Notes: generated from the sequence alone by a model not told the origin. A DNA stretch of 64,000 nucleotides from Planctomycetaceae bacterium (GCA_029259845.1 JAJDEI010000107.1:1-64000), one strand, 5' to 3'. Shown: positions 49,160 through 58,394, counted from the first letter of the stretch. Numbers and translations: made by a program.

Positions 49160-49961
49160 TGGACCAAGTTGGGCGCGTTGGTTGTTCGGACCGGTATTCC
49201 CAGGAATTGGTCGCACACCAATGTCGGCACCAACACCTCTCGATCGTTCGCCAAGTTCAACCGCGACACGCTTTCCAGAGCCGGCAAGACTTGGCCCTTT
49301 CGGACCAGCAATTGCGAGATGGGCTCTGATGCCTCGGTAGTCGCTGAAGCCGCTGCCGCTGGACGCGGCTCCAGCGGATCAGACGCTGAAGGCGACCGGC
49401 ACAGACAACGAGACTGCCTGGACTTTGATTGCACCGAACCGGATGCCATCCTGTCACTCAGAGTCTCAACCAGTCAAAACGGCATCGGTGCGAGCCGGCG
49501 ATGAACCGACTCCGTCCGCTGCTGACTTTGTTGATGAGTGACTGTTTCGCCGCATGAAGGAGTCCGCCATCAACCTCGTTCCCAAACTCTGTTTGGGAAC
49601 GCACTTCCGAGAAACTCTGTTTCGCGAACGGCAAAGCAGAGCTTTCCAGGGCGGATGTTCCCAAGCCGGAGCTTGGGAACAAGTGATGTCTTTCGTACTT
49701 CAGACGGCTAAAGTGTTACGTTGATGAAAGAACTGCAGGGTGTTCGTCGGCAATTGGATCACCCCGCACTACGGGATGTAGCCATCGATTACGATCAGCC
49801 GTGGAAAGAGGACTCCAGATTTGGGAAGCTGACACTCGACCACAGAGTTGCACCCGCGACGCTGCTGTTCTCGCGGGGACGGCCTCCGGTCGACAGGCGT
49901 TTGGCGGGCGAGTACAGTCCGACGGGACTTTTTCGCGGATGACGCCGGAGGAGAAATTACC
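49160..49961. other. 800-bp gene-free stretch with GTTCCCAA repeat
   Basis: No convincing gene. It contains the 49577-49680 repeat and a 3' part reading into the site-2 protease gene. Frames here are short and without domains. Confidence 0.5.
49577..49680. repeat. Dispersed palindrome family CGTTCCCAA...TTGGGAACG
   Basis: CGTTCCCAAACTCTGTTTGGGAACG at the left end (palindromic) and GTTCCCAAGCCGGAGCTTGGGAAC at the right end, with a related GAAACTCTGTTTCGCGAACG hairpin between. Another copy is at 58451-58480. Confidence 0.85.
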
Positions 49962-50654
49962 ATGCTGGGGCCGGTGCAGCCGACGCCATACGATTTGCAG
50001 TTTTCGCTGCTGGGCATTCCCGTGCGCGTGCTGCCCTGGTTTTGGCTGGCGGCGGTGGTGCTGGGATTCAGCACGCTGCAGATTGGCCCGGAATTCCTGC
50101 TGGCGTGGATGGGCATCGTGTTCGCGTCGATTCTGGTGCACGAACTGGGCCATGCGATGGTCGCCTCGCTGTTCGGCTATCCGCCGCGCATCTTCCTGTA
50201 CCACTTCGGCGGTCTGGCGATGTTTACGCCGGGGTACAATTACACGCAGGGGAAGTCGATTCTCATCACGCTGGCCGGCCCGGGCATGGGGTTTCTGGCT
50301 GCCGGGATCATCTATTTGGTGCGTCCCTCGCTGGTTCGCGCGGGGATCATTTCGCCGCCGCTGCAGGGGTGGACGCTCTCGTGGTTCATTGTCGAGCAAC
50401 TACTGTACGTGAACGTGTTTTGGGGGTTGATCAATCTACTTCCGGTGCTGCCGCTGGATGGGGGGCAGATTTGTCGCGATGTTTGCACGTCGCTGAACGC
50501 GCGGAAAGGCCAGCGATGGGCGACGACGATCGCGCTGGTGACCGCCGCGGGCGTTGCGTTCCTGGCGATCCGACAGGGGCAGATGTACCTGGGCATTCTG
50601 TTCGGCATGATGGCCTTTCAGAACTTCGAGCAACTGCAGCAGCGGAACTGGTAG
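49962..50654 (+). CDS. Site-2 protease family membrane metallopeptidase (M50)
   Basis: A 230-residue intramembrane zinc protease. Active-site motif VHELGHAM in the second helix (near residue 60), and LLPVLPLDGGQI (the NPxPxDG-type third zinc ligand) near 163. About five or six transmembrane helices are visible and there is no PDZ or CBS domain. The N-terminus starts with SLLGIPVRVLPWFWLAAV. Such small rhomboid-like S2P proteins cleave membrane substrates such as anti-sigma factors; the target is unknown. ATG at 49962 has GGAGGAG about 8 bases upstream, which decides the start over the longer frame. Confidence 0.9.
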   Translation: MLGPVQPTPYDLQFSLLGIPVRVLPWFWLAAVVLGFSTLQIGPEFLLAWMGIVFASILVHELGHAMVASLFGYPPRIFLYHFGGLAMFTPGYNYTQGKSILITLAGPGMGFLAAGIIYLVRPSLVRAGIISPPLQGWTLSWFIVEQLLYVNVFWGLINLLPVLPLDGGQICRDVCTSLNARKGQRWATTIALVTAAGVAFLAIRQGQMYLGILFGMMAFQNFEQLQQRNW

Positions 50655-50746
50655 GATCCGTCCGGGGCAGGGGGCAGGGGGGGCGCGTGTGATACAATCA
50701 CCTCACGATGGCATCCGGCGCGGCACGATGCCCGTCATCCCGTCAC

Positions 50747-50817
50747 TTAGCCGCCGCGCTTGCTCGCTGCGCGACGGAGGGGAAGCGCTCGAGCGCGGAG
50801 CAAAGCTCCGCGGCTAA
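50747..50817. repeat. 71-nt inverted dispersed repeat TTAGCCG...CGGCTAA, copy 2
   Basis: Same ends and exactly the same length as 33197-33267 but a diverged interior (CGCGCTTGCTCGCTGCGCG, GCGCGGAGCAAAGCTCCGCGG). It sits between the convergent protease and enolase-superfamily genes. Confidence 0.8.
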
Positions 50818-50875
50818 CGTCGGGGAATGCGGGTATCGGTGGTTGGCCGGCAACGCTCGTTTCAGAAGGCGCGTT

Positions 50876-52228
50876 TCAGAAGCCGAGGCCGATGCCGTTG
50901 AGCACGCCCGTGCCGACGGTGCCGTCGGTGATGTTGAACATCGAGGGGAATAGGTGGGCCCACTTCTTGTTGGGACCGGGACAGAACTGCCGTCCATTGC
51001 CTTCGATCCCCGCGACGGTCGGCACGCGTGCCGCCAATGAGGCGGAGTGCAGGAACGAGTAGCCCGGACAGGTCAGGTCCTGCACGCAGAGGAACATGCC
51101 GAACTTCTGAGCGGCGGCGGCGGCGAACAGCGCTTCCGTCTGCCCTTTGCACGCCTTAAGGGCAACGCCCGAGTAGCCCTGCTCACGGGCCAGCAGCAAC
51201 GCCTCGTAGTCGATCAGCGACTCGTCGATGACGACCGGCTTTTTCTCCGCCGCCCGGTGCATCGTATTGTCGGGGTGCGACTCCAGATCACGATGCGTCG
51301 GCTGTTCGATGTATTGGATGCGGTCGTATGCTTGCGGCCGCCGCTCCTGAAGTCGGGCCAGGAAACCGAGCACGTACTCCTCGTTTTCACACTTCTCATT
51401 GAAGTCGGTCGAGTAGTACCAGGCGTCGCAGCCGCGGGCGGCTTGCGCTTCGGCCGCCACTTCGTCAATGGCGATCACGCGGTTCACGTCCCAGTCCAGA
51501 TCGTCTCCGTTGAGCTTGATCTTCAGATGGGTCAGTCCGTCTGCGGCGATCCACTCCGCCAGCGTCTCCGGCAGCCCGTCGCCAATCGGCTGTTTGACTT
51601 CGGCGTCCGTGAGCAAATCGAGCGCCCCCACGAGATGGTACAACGGCATCCGTTCCTTGGGTTCCCGCAGCGTGTACTGGTCGAGGTACTCCCCGGCGAA
51701 CTGCTCGTCGAGGTACTCGGACAGGTCATGGTTCATAAACGCTTCGGACAGCGCGTTGTAGCTGTTCACCCGGTTCACCCGTCCAAAGGCGTCGTGCAGC
51801 GCGGCATCGATGGGACTGGCGGCGACCAGTTGGGCGAGCGGCGGCACCGGCTCCGGCAGCTTCATCGTCTGCGAGACCGTCTTGCCGAGATGGGCATACT
51901 CGGCTGAGACATAGAAAACCGCATCGACCGGGTGTCCCGGCTCCGGGACGAGGTCGAGCAATCGGAGTGCCCGCTCGGAGAAATCCATCATGGCCTTTTC
52001 GGCCTGTTCCGGTTCGACGGCAGCCGACGGCCACGCCCAGATATTTCCGACCGGCATGCTGCCGAATCCGACCGCGTGCTCTCCTCGCCCGTTTTCGACC
52101 GTCAACTCCACGTTGATCAGACGCGAGTCGGTCATCACCCGCCCCCCAAATTTCAACGGCGTCCGGAAGGGGCACGGATCAAATGAGATGTTCGCGTCCA
52201 CGACGCGGATGTCAGTCGGTTTGGACAT
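50876..52228 (-). CDS. Enolase-superfamily enzyme (mandelate racemase/muconate lactonizing-like)
   Basis: A 450-residue protein. The N-terminal capping domain (about 1-150) is followed by a TIM barrel with enolase-superfamily residues: catalytic Lys in THLKIKLNGDD, metal ligands in DAWYYSTDFNEK (Asp), YIEQPTHRD (Glu) and VVIDESLIDY (Asp/Glu), and a second base candidate in VALKACKGQ (Lys). It ends GTVGTGVLNGIGLGF. It should abstract a proton alpha to a carboxylate; substrate cannot be assigned. It is longer than typical MLE (about 370), with an insertion around 150-200 (HDLSEYLDEQFAGEYLDQY). ATG start at 52228. Confidence 0.85.
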   Translation of the reverse strand: MSKPTDIRVVDANISFDPCPFRTPLKFGGRVMTDSRLINVELTVENGRGEHAVGFGSMPVGNIWAWPSAAVEPEQAEKAMMDFSERALRLLDLVPEPGHPVDAVFYVSAEYAHLGKTVSQTMKLPEPVPPLAQLVAASPIDAALHDAFGRVNRVNSYNALSEAFMNHDLSEYLDEQFAGEYLDQYTLREPKERMPLYHLVGALDLLTDAEVKQPIGDGLPETLAEWIAADGLTHLKIKLNGDDLDWDVNRVIAIDEVAAEAQAARGCDAWYYSTDFNEKCENEEYVLGFLARLQERRPQAYDRIQYIEQPTHRDLESHPDNTMHRAAEKKPVVIDESLIDYEALLLAREQGYSGVALKACKGQTEALFAAAAAQKFGMFLCVQDLTCPGYSFLHSASLAARVPTVAGIEGNGRQFCPGPNKKWAHLFPSMFNITDGTVGTGVLNGIGLGF

Positions 52229-52644
52229 AACCTCGCAGGGTCTCCTTCGAAAGGGTCGGGCGTTGGGCGGGCCTCCCGTGATTCTACCTGCGCATCCAAG
52301 CGGAATTCAACAATTCGTCGTAGTGGCCGTCGCAAGGCCACAAGGGGCGTCCGGCAGGGCGAACGAGTTTTTCACGATTGGGGGGACTGTCAGTGATTCG
52401 CCGTTGCCTCGGGGAAAAAAGGAATCATGAATTCGAGATGGCCCGGAGAAAACCGGGGGTTGACTTGGTTCCGCTGCGTCTCGTAGATTCCGCCCGCTCC
52501 CGGGGCTGCCCGGAAGGCGGACGCGCACGGGCCGGGGTCGCACAGGGCGGCGTCAGGCACCTTTGTTTCGGCGGGAAACGGCGTCCGATTCCGAGAACCT
52601 GACGGCCGAAATAAAAGTGCCTGACCCCGTGAACGGTTTCCCTG
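52229..52644. other. Gene-free stretch with an inverted GTCAGGCACC repeat
   Basis: It contains the 52552-52625 inverted repeat and text GAGTTTTTCACGATTGGGGG (52367 onward), which partly resembles GTGTTTTTCACGATGGGCG at 45101-45119. No gene seen. Confidence 0.5.
52552..52625. repeat. Inverted repeat GTCAGGCACC...GGTGCCTGAC-like
   Basis: Arms 52552-52572 (GTCAGGCACCTTTGTTTCGG plus C) and 52605-52625 are complementary over 21 bp with two mismatches, 32 bases apart. The right arm ends 20 bases before the next start codon, so it may affect translation of that gene. Confidence 0.8.
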
Positions 52645-54204
52645 ATGCCACACGCACGCCGGACACCATCGCTGTTTGCTCCAATGCCGATCCCGGTCGA
52701 CGGGGAATTGGCCGATCGGGAACCGGCCGGCGCAGAACCGGCCGGTCCGGAACAGAACGAACGGCAGCCCCGTGGCGGCGACCCGCTGCCGACCGGACAA
52801 AGCGAGCCGCACCCGTTGCCTGCTTTGCACGCCGAGATGCCCCGGACGTACGTCTGTCCGGGCGAAGCGCATGCGATTCCGCGACCGGTGCATCTCGCCA
52901 GGCTCGCCGCTTTCTACCCGAATTGCAGGCATTGTGAGCATCGGACCGACACCGGCCACTTGCCCCGCTCGATGGTCGGGCGGCTCGAACAATCGGCCCG
53001 GCGAGGCGAGCAGTTCTCACCCTTCGGCGGCGAGGGCATCCGTGGTGCGTACCTGAACCAATTCACGCGGAAGATAGCGGCTCAAATCGCAGCGGCCGTC
53101 GCCGACCGGCTTTGGGCCGACCGGCCGCTGATTGGACGCACCGATCGGCCGGTCGAAGAGGAGGCTGCTCCGTTGCTGCCCAATCGTCGCGCCGCAGGGC
53201 CGGCCGTTGTGATCGGACAGGACTCGCGGGCTTCGTCGCCCGATTTGTGCGTGGGGATCAGTGCGTCGCTGCGAACGATGGGGTGCGAGGTTGTTGACGT
53301 CGGCCGGGTCAGCGGACCGTGCATCGCGTTCGCGGTCGAACACCTGCAGGCGGAGGCGGGCCTGTACGTCACCGGGAGCGGCTGCCCGTCATCGTGGACC
53401 GGCATCGACATCGTGGGAGCGGGTGGGATTCCCTGGTCGATGAACGGCACGCTGGAGGACATTCAACGTCGGTCCAATGGCGATGTGCCGCGCCCCACAC
53501 GGCGGGGCGGCTCCCAACGCTTCTTCGATGCCAGCGTGCCGTACCGGGCGAGCCTGCTCAAACATTTTCAGGAGCTGCGGCCTCTCACCGTGGTCTGCAG
53601 TTGCTCGGAATCGACGATCTTTGACTCACTGGTTCCGCTGTTCGACGGACTCCCGTGCAAGCTCGTCCCCCTGGAGAGCGGTCCTCTGAGCAATCGTCGC
53701 GATGTCTCTCGGAGCGACTCTCCGAGCGTCCCGTCGAGTCATGTCCGGCGAACAACCGGTCCGTCGCGATCAAGCGGCAACGACATTCAGGAGACTCGTG
53801 TCGTGGCCGTCAAAGAGAAGATTCGCGAATCTGGTGCGGACTGCGGCGTGCTCATCGCTGACGACGGAGGCTCGGTCCGGCTGTTTGATCGGAAAGGGCA
53901 GACCCTGCCACCCGCGGATGTGCTGCGCAGACTGCTGTCCGCATTCGGTTCCTCGCGTTCAGCGGGCCCGGTGGCGATTGGGCCGCGGGCCGGTGACGAG
54001 TGCCGTGCCGTGATCGCCGGCTTCGGAGCGGCGAGCGAACCGGTGGACGAGGGAGACGAGCCGATGGCCCGCTGGATGCAAGAGCACGGAACCCCCTTGG
54101 GAGTTCAGACCGGGGAGCGATTCTGGTTCCGCGACACGGTCCCCCGCTGCGACGCCGCGCTGACGCTCGGCCAATTGCTGCGAACCATTGAGTCCCCCTC
54201 CTGA
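52645..54204 (+). CDS. Phosphohexomutase-like protein with degenerate metal loop
   Basis: A 519-residue protein. Residues about 1-110 are an N-terminal extension with a YPNCRHCEHR Cys pair. From about residue 120 it resembles phosphoglucomutase/phosphomannomutase: FGGEGIRGAYLNQF, VVIGQDSRASSPDL, and an active-site loop reading GLYVTGSGCPSSWTGIDIVG where TASHNP is usual (the Ser remains). The expected DGDGDR metal loop appears as IADDGGSVRLFD, so at least part of the Mg2+ site is lost. It is therefore probably a non-catalytic homologue or has changed chemistry. The C-terminal domain is shortened. The ATG at 52645 is taken; 52684 is another candidate. Confidence 0.7.
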   Translation: MPHARRTPSLFAPMPIPVDGELADREPAGAEPAGPEQNERQPRGGDPLPTGQSEPHPLPALHAEMPRTYVCPGEAHAIPRPVHLARLAAFYPNCRHCEHRTDTGHLPRSMVGRLEQSARRGEQFSPFGGEGIRGAYLNQFTRKIAAQIAAAVADRLWADRPLIGRTDRPVEEEAAPLLPNRRAAGPAVVIGQDSRASSPDLCVGISASLRTMGCEVVDVGRVSGPCIAFAVEHLQAEAGLYVTGSGCPSSWTGIDIVGAGGIPWSMNGTLEDIQRRSNGDVPRPTRRGGSQRFFDASVPYRASLLKHFQELRPLTVVCSCSESTIFDSLVPLFDGLPCKLVPLESGPLSNRRDVSRSDSPSVPSSHVRRTTGPSRSSGNDIQETRVVAVKEKIRESGADCGVLIADDGGSVRLFDRKGQTLPPADVLRRLLSAFGSSRSAGPVAIGPRAGDECRAVIAGFGAASEPVDEGDEPMARWMQEHGTPLGVQTGERFWFRDTVPRCDAALTLGQLLRTIESPS

Positions 54205-54223
54205 GGCGGCTGAGAAACAACGG

Positions 54224-54251
54224 TTGTCTTTTCCCTGTCTCGTGTTAGAGT
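54224..54251 (+). promoter_or_regulatory. Possible promoter for the 32-residue basic protein gene
   Basis: TTGTCT (54224-54229), 16-base spacer, TAGAGT (54246-54251). The small gene starts about 170 bases downstream. Tentative. Confidence 0.3.
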
Positions 54252-54425
54252 ACCCATCGACAATGCGGCCATCGCAGCTGTTCCGGACTCTGGGTAAGAA
54301 TCCGCCGACGCTTGCGGTTTCGCCCAACGCCGAAATCTTCCGGCTCCTCACGACCTGACGCTCCTCACCAGCCGGCACCGTGAGCCGCCGTCTCCCTCAT
54401 CACACCAATTTCCGAGAGTCCTCCA

Positions 54426-54524
54426 ATGGCAAAAACCCAGCGAAAACTCAAGAAGGCCAATCACGGCAGACGTCCCGCCAGTGCGCAAGCGCGGCGCGCC
54501 AAGCGGAAAGACATCAGAACGTAG
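54426..54524 (+). CDS. Very small basic protein (32 residues)
   Basis: ATG at 54426 opens 32 codons ending TAG at 54522-54524. The protein begins MAKTQRKLKKANHGRRPAS and ends RRAKRKDIRT, with about 13 Lys/Arg and a pattern like the basic tails of ribosomal proteins. I recall similar tiny basic proteins in other planctomycetes, beginning MAKTQRKLKKANHG, but cannot verify it here. The composition suggests RNA or ribosome binding. No strong Shine-Dalgarno is visible. It is directly followed by a cluster of palindromic repeats. Confidence 0.6.
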   Translation: MAKTQRKLKKANHGRRPASAQARRAKRKDIRT

Positions 54525-54553
54525 CGCTTGGAGTTGAGACGCACGTTCGTTTC

Positions 54554-54626
54554 ACCGCGCAAACATTTCGCCGCACATATCAGTTTAGCCGCACATTTCA
54601 AATGTGCGGCTAAACTTTTGCGCGGT
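54554..54626. repeat. Nested palindromic repeat TTTAGCCGCACATTT, copy 3
   Basis: The inner palindrome is 54582-54616, with perfect 17-bp arms around a central C. Outer arms ACCGCGCAAA (54554-54563) and TTTGCGCGGT (54617-54626) are also perfect. Fragments CCGCACATAT and CAATGTGCGGCTC lie around. It is between the small basic protein and the ResB-CcsA gene end. Confidence 0.9.
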
Positions 54627-54657
54627 TAAACTCTACAATGTGCGGCTCAACTCGAAA

Positions 54658-57600
54658 TCAGCCGCGACCGCTCCGCCACCACGGGCGGGGAAGGCAGCCG
54701 ATGCCCGCCACCACCAACAAGCCGACACAGACTCTCGCCAGGACCGCGAGGCGGCCTTCGGTGAATCCATAGAAGTGAAGGCCGACGCTCAGTTCGTTCA
54801 CGCCGAACCAACTCCAGCTCACGACGATTCCTCCCAGCACCGTCAGCACCGCCAGGCCGCGCGACTTGACCATCCCGCCCCAGCGGGCGTGCAGCACCAG
54901 CGCGTTCCACAGCACGATGATCAGCGCCCCGTTCTCCTTGGGGTCCCAGCCCCAGAAGCGGCCCCACGAATCATCCGCCCACAGTCCGCCCAGCACCGTC
55001 CCCACGAAGCTGAAGAAGATCGCGAAGCACAGCACGCCGTAGTTCATGCGAGTCAGCGTCCGCTCCTCATCGGCGGACAGCGACCGGGTGAACACGCCCC
55101 GGGCGATGGTTAGCAATCCCAGCAGGGCCGACACATACGTTGCCGCGTATCCCAGTGTCACACACACGACGTGCGTCGCCAGCCAGAACTGCGTGTCCAG
55201 CACGGCCTCCAGCACACCGAACGTATCGCCGTCCATCGCCAGTGCGTGGGCGATTCGCAGGGTGAGGAACCCGCTCACAGCGGCGATCACGTTCCCCACC
55301 CCCAGCCGGTACACCATTTCCAGGCCGATCCCCAGCAGGACTCCCGCCCAGCCGATAAACACGGCCGACGAATACAGATTCGTCACCGGCGGACGTCCGG
55401 AGATGTAGATGCGGCCCGCCAGCGCCAGCGTTTGCAGCACAAACGTGACAGAAACCACGGCCAGCGCGGCTCGGTTGAGCGGACGGGTCCACCCCAGCCA
55501 ACTGAACGCGACCAGCAAAAAGGCGACCACATAAATCCAGGACGCCAGGTTAAACGGGGCCACGCTGTCAAAGTACGCCTCAAAGCGGCTCTTCTTGAGG
55601 CTGACGATCTTCGCTGAATCCGGAGGCGCCAGCTTTGTCGGCGTGACGCTCTCCAACAGGCGCCGATACTCCGAGACGGACGTGTTAAACGACGAAACGT
55701 CGCCATCCGCATAGGCTTTCTGGATCGATTTGAGATGCACAAACGCGGGCGGTACTTCGCGCCCCGTTTGTTCGTCCATCGCCGCATAGATGCTGGCGAG
55801 CGGGTACGAGACCCAGTCCGCCTCCTGCAACTCGGCAAACGACTGCTCGCTGCGTTCGATGTGCATGGGGACCGACAGGGGGAACCCGAAGGCGGGAATT
55901 CGCTCGCGGGCCATCGTCAGGAAGGAACGAATCTCCATCAGCTTCTGGGCCGCCTCGGCCTGCTGACCGGCCATGTCCTCGCGAGACGGAAGCTGCGGCA
56001 GCATCTCGCCCATGTCGCGGAACCCGGTCTGCAACTTGTCGTACAAGCTGACCTTGCGATGCAGGTCCAGTTGCTTGCGTTGGATCAGAGTCAGCGTCTT
56101 TTTCTCCTCCTGAGCTTGGGCGGCGGCGGCCACCTGCGGCCGAAGTTCGGTCCACTTCTCCTCGAATTCGGCCAGCCCGTAACGCCACGATCCGGGCCGA
56201 CGTTCGAGACCCAGCAGGTCGACCAACTCCACGGATTCAATCCGAAACACCTGATGCGCGGCCGATTCTTCCGGCTTGGTGATGAGGTCCAGCAGCCACT
56301 GGATCGCCGGCTTGGACTTCTCTTTGCTGTCCATGCCGTCGTGCTTGAAGGTCTGCTTGTCGGAGATCGTCAGCAGTGCGTTGCGGGCGAGGGAATCGAA
56401 CGGCTGCGGCCGGCCCTGATACAGCACGGGCAGCTCCGCAAACGCCCGCACGTTCATCTGGCCGTCCGGCGTCGAACGGGGTGTCGCCAGCATCGCGATC
56501 AGCATCGTCGTGAGCCCCGCCGCAACGAGAGGGACGATCCATTCCCGGCGACGTGCCGACTTCGAGGGACCGGCCTTATGACCGTCCGGCGAGTCCATCG
56601 ACTTCATCTGGTCGAAGGCGGTCAGTCGCCGTTGGAGAAACCGCAACAGCGTCAAACTAAACTGCGCCAGCATGCCGACGGCGACAATCATGCAGGAAAC
56701 GTAGGGGATCATCCACCCGGTGTTGCTGACCACCTGCAGCCCGGTCGCCTCTTTCGCCTCGCGCCGCAGCGATCCCGCGGGATGGAAGTTGCTTTGGTAA
56801 AAAGTCTCCCCGCCGTAGCGGAGCGGGTTGTTCATCCAGACCGGGTACTCAAACGTCGAATTGCGGCTGTCATCCACGATCTTCAGGATCGACCGAAAAT
56901 CGCGCGCACTGCTGGTGCCCTTGTAGTCGTTCTTTTGCACGTCCACGAGTGTGACCGAGTACGGCTTGTACAGTCGCTTGAACCGCAGCGACAATTCGTA
57001 GGTTTTGCCGCCAACCTCCACCGTCTGGGCCGGTCCAAAGAAGTAGGGGGGCTGCATGAAGACGCTGACCACATACGTCCCCAGACCCTTGCCACTCGCC
57101 CGGTCGAGCAGTTCCACATAGGCGGAGGGATGATCGACCGTCGCATCGGTGTCGGTTCCGGTCGTCTGCCGCGCGTTGACGGCGGCAAACCGCAGCCCCA
57201 CGCCGGCTGTCGCCGGGTTCTCAAACCCCGGATTACTCTCCTGCACCTTGGACAGGCTTTGCAGATCCGAGTTCGGAAAAAAGTCGGCCACGCGCACGTC
57301 GAATGGCAGCCGCTCGTCGGAGATCGTTGTGTCTTTCGTCAGCAGCGAAGTGGGAATAACCGTGTGCCAATCCTGATCAGGGTCGGACTTGTCGACGGCT
57401 GCCAGCTCAGCGGTCCGGATGTCTTCGCTGAAGCGGACGGTCTGTCCCTCTTCGATCAGCATGCGGCTTTCGACGTGAGCCGTGCCGACCAGCACGTCGA
57501 ACACCATCATCAGGCCAACGCCCCCATGCAGCAGGACGATCCCCGCCCGTTTGCGAAACACGAGCACGCATCCGGCGAGCAGCACCCCGCCGGCGAGCGT

Positions 57601-58386
57601 CGCTTTGATCAACTGGTACAGAATCCGCATCGCCGAGTCGTTGAACGGCCCGACGACGAAAGTGCTCGCCTCGATGCCCGCCAGCAGGATCGCCGCCCCG
57701 CCCAACAGCCAGCGTACGTTCCGTTGCTCCTCCGCCGTATTGAAGGCGTAGACCATCGATAGTGCGACCAACGCCAGCAGAGAGAATTGCATCATCCGCC
57801 ACAGCATGTCGTAGGTCAGCCAGGTTTCGTGTTGCAGCCCTTCCGCATTCGACCCGCTCATGACGACCAACGCCGTCACCAGGCAGCCGACGGCGATCGT
57901 CACCCAGCCGAGCACCAGCCGCTGTCCCACTGCCTGCATCTTGAAACGGACGGCATGGGCCGCGAACAGGTTGAGCATCATCACCGCCCCGATCGACCAC
58001 CCTTTGGGGAACCAGATGCCCAGCCACCAAGGCAAGTCGGGCGGATTTCCCCCCGCAAACGCCGGCGGCACGAAGATCTGCGCGTCGATCCAGACGAAGA
58101 ACTCGCCCACATTGAACCACGGAAACGTGCTCTTCCAGATATCGGCGAAATCGATCCGGAAGTATTGGTTGATCACTGCCCAGATGTCGGCATTCACCTG
58201 TGCCAGCGTCCCCGCCAGTACGATAAAGATCGACATGGCGAACAGCACGACAGTCAGCCGGAGCGACGCCAACGGTCGCAGGACGTGTTTCGCCGCCGCG
58301 AGGAACGACGTTGCTTCGGGCGTCGCACGTCGGTGCGATCCGGTCGATTCGTCGTCAACAGTGATGTCCTGGGGAACCGTCGCCAT
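54658..58386 (-). CDS. Fused ResB-CcsA (CcsBA-type) cytochrome c assembly protein
   Basis: A 1242-residue membrane protein of system II cytochrome c maturation. The N-terminal ResB part (about residues 30-620) has four or more helices (LRLTVVLFAMSIFIVLAGTLAQ) and a large periplasmic region. A planctomycete-type middle domain follows (about 650-940, FAELPVLYQGRPQPFDSLARNALL). The C-terminal CcsA part (about 950-1240) has the haem-binding WWD-type motif WGRFWGWDPKENGALIIVLWN, with His residues in HVVCVTLGYAA and LVLHARWGG. It exports haem and attaches it to CxxCH apocytochromes, which should include the two PSCyt1 proteins in this window. ATG at 58386 chosen over a TTG at 58398. Confidence 0.92.
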   Translation of the reverse strand: MATVPQDITVDDESTGSHRRATPEATSFLAAAKHVLRPLASLRLTVVLFAMSIFIVLAGTLAQVNADIWAVINQYFRIDFADIWKSTFPWFNVGEFFVWIDAQIFVPPAFAGGNPPDLPWWLGIWFPKGWSIGAVMMLNLFAAHAVRFKMQAVGQRLVLGWVTIAVGCLVTALVVMSGSNAEGLQHETWLTYDMLWRMMQFSLLALVALSMVYAFNTAEEQRNVRWLLGGAAILLAGIEASTFVVGPFNDSAMRILYQLIKATLAGGVLLAGCVLVFRKRAGIVLLHGGVGLMMVFDVLVGTAHVESRMLIEEGQTVRFSEDIRTAELAAVDKSDPDQDWHTVIPTSLLTKDTTISDERLPFDVRVADFFPNSDLQSLSKVQESNPGFENPATAGVGLRFAAVNARQTTGTDTDATVDHPSAYVELLDRASGKGLGTYVVSVFMQPPYFFGPAQTVEVGGKTYELSLRFKRLYKPYSVTLVDVQKNDYKGTSSARDFRSILKIVDDSRNSTFEYPVWMNNPLRYGGETFYQSNFHPAGSLRREAKEATGLQVVSNTGWMIPYVSCMIVAVGMLAQFSLTLLRFLQRRLTAFDQMKSMDSPDGHKAGPSKSARRREWIVPLVAAGLTTMLIAMLATPRSTPDGQMNVRAFAELPVLYQGRPQPFDSLARNALLTISDKQTFKHDGMDSKEKSKPAIQWLLDLITKPEESAAHQVFRIESVELVDLLGLERRPGSWRYGLAEFEEKWTELRPQVAAAAQAQEEKKTLTLIQRKQLDLHRKVSLYDKLQTGFRDMGEMLPQLPSREDMAGQQAEAAQKLMEIRSFLTMARERIPAFGFPLSVPMHIERSEQSFAELQEADWVSYPLASIYAAMDEQTGREVPPAFVHLKSIQKAYADGDVSSFNTSVSEYRRLLESVTPTKLAPPDSAKIVSLKKSRFEAYFDSVAPFNLASWIYVVAFLLVAFSWLGWTRPLNRAALAVVSVTFVLQTLALAGRIYISGRPPVTNLYSSAVFIGWAGVLLGIGLEMVYRLGVGNVIAAVSGFLTLRIAHALAMDGDTFGVLEAVLDTQFWLATHVVCVTLGYAATYVSALLGLLTIARGVFTRSLSADEERTLTRMNYGVLCFAIFFSFVGTVLGGLWADDSWGRFWGWDPKENGALIIVLWNALVLHARWGGMVKSRGLAVLTVLGGIVVSWSWFGVNELSVGLHFYGFTEGRLAVLARVCVGLLVVAGIGCLPRPWWRSGRG

Positions 58387-58394
58387 CGGGGGCC

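Noticed and set aside
55735-57762. 675-residue plus-strand frame opposite the ResB-CcsA gene
   Set aside because: Antisense to a protein with clear haem-transport motifs; peptide is His/Arg/Gln-rich without motifs.
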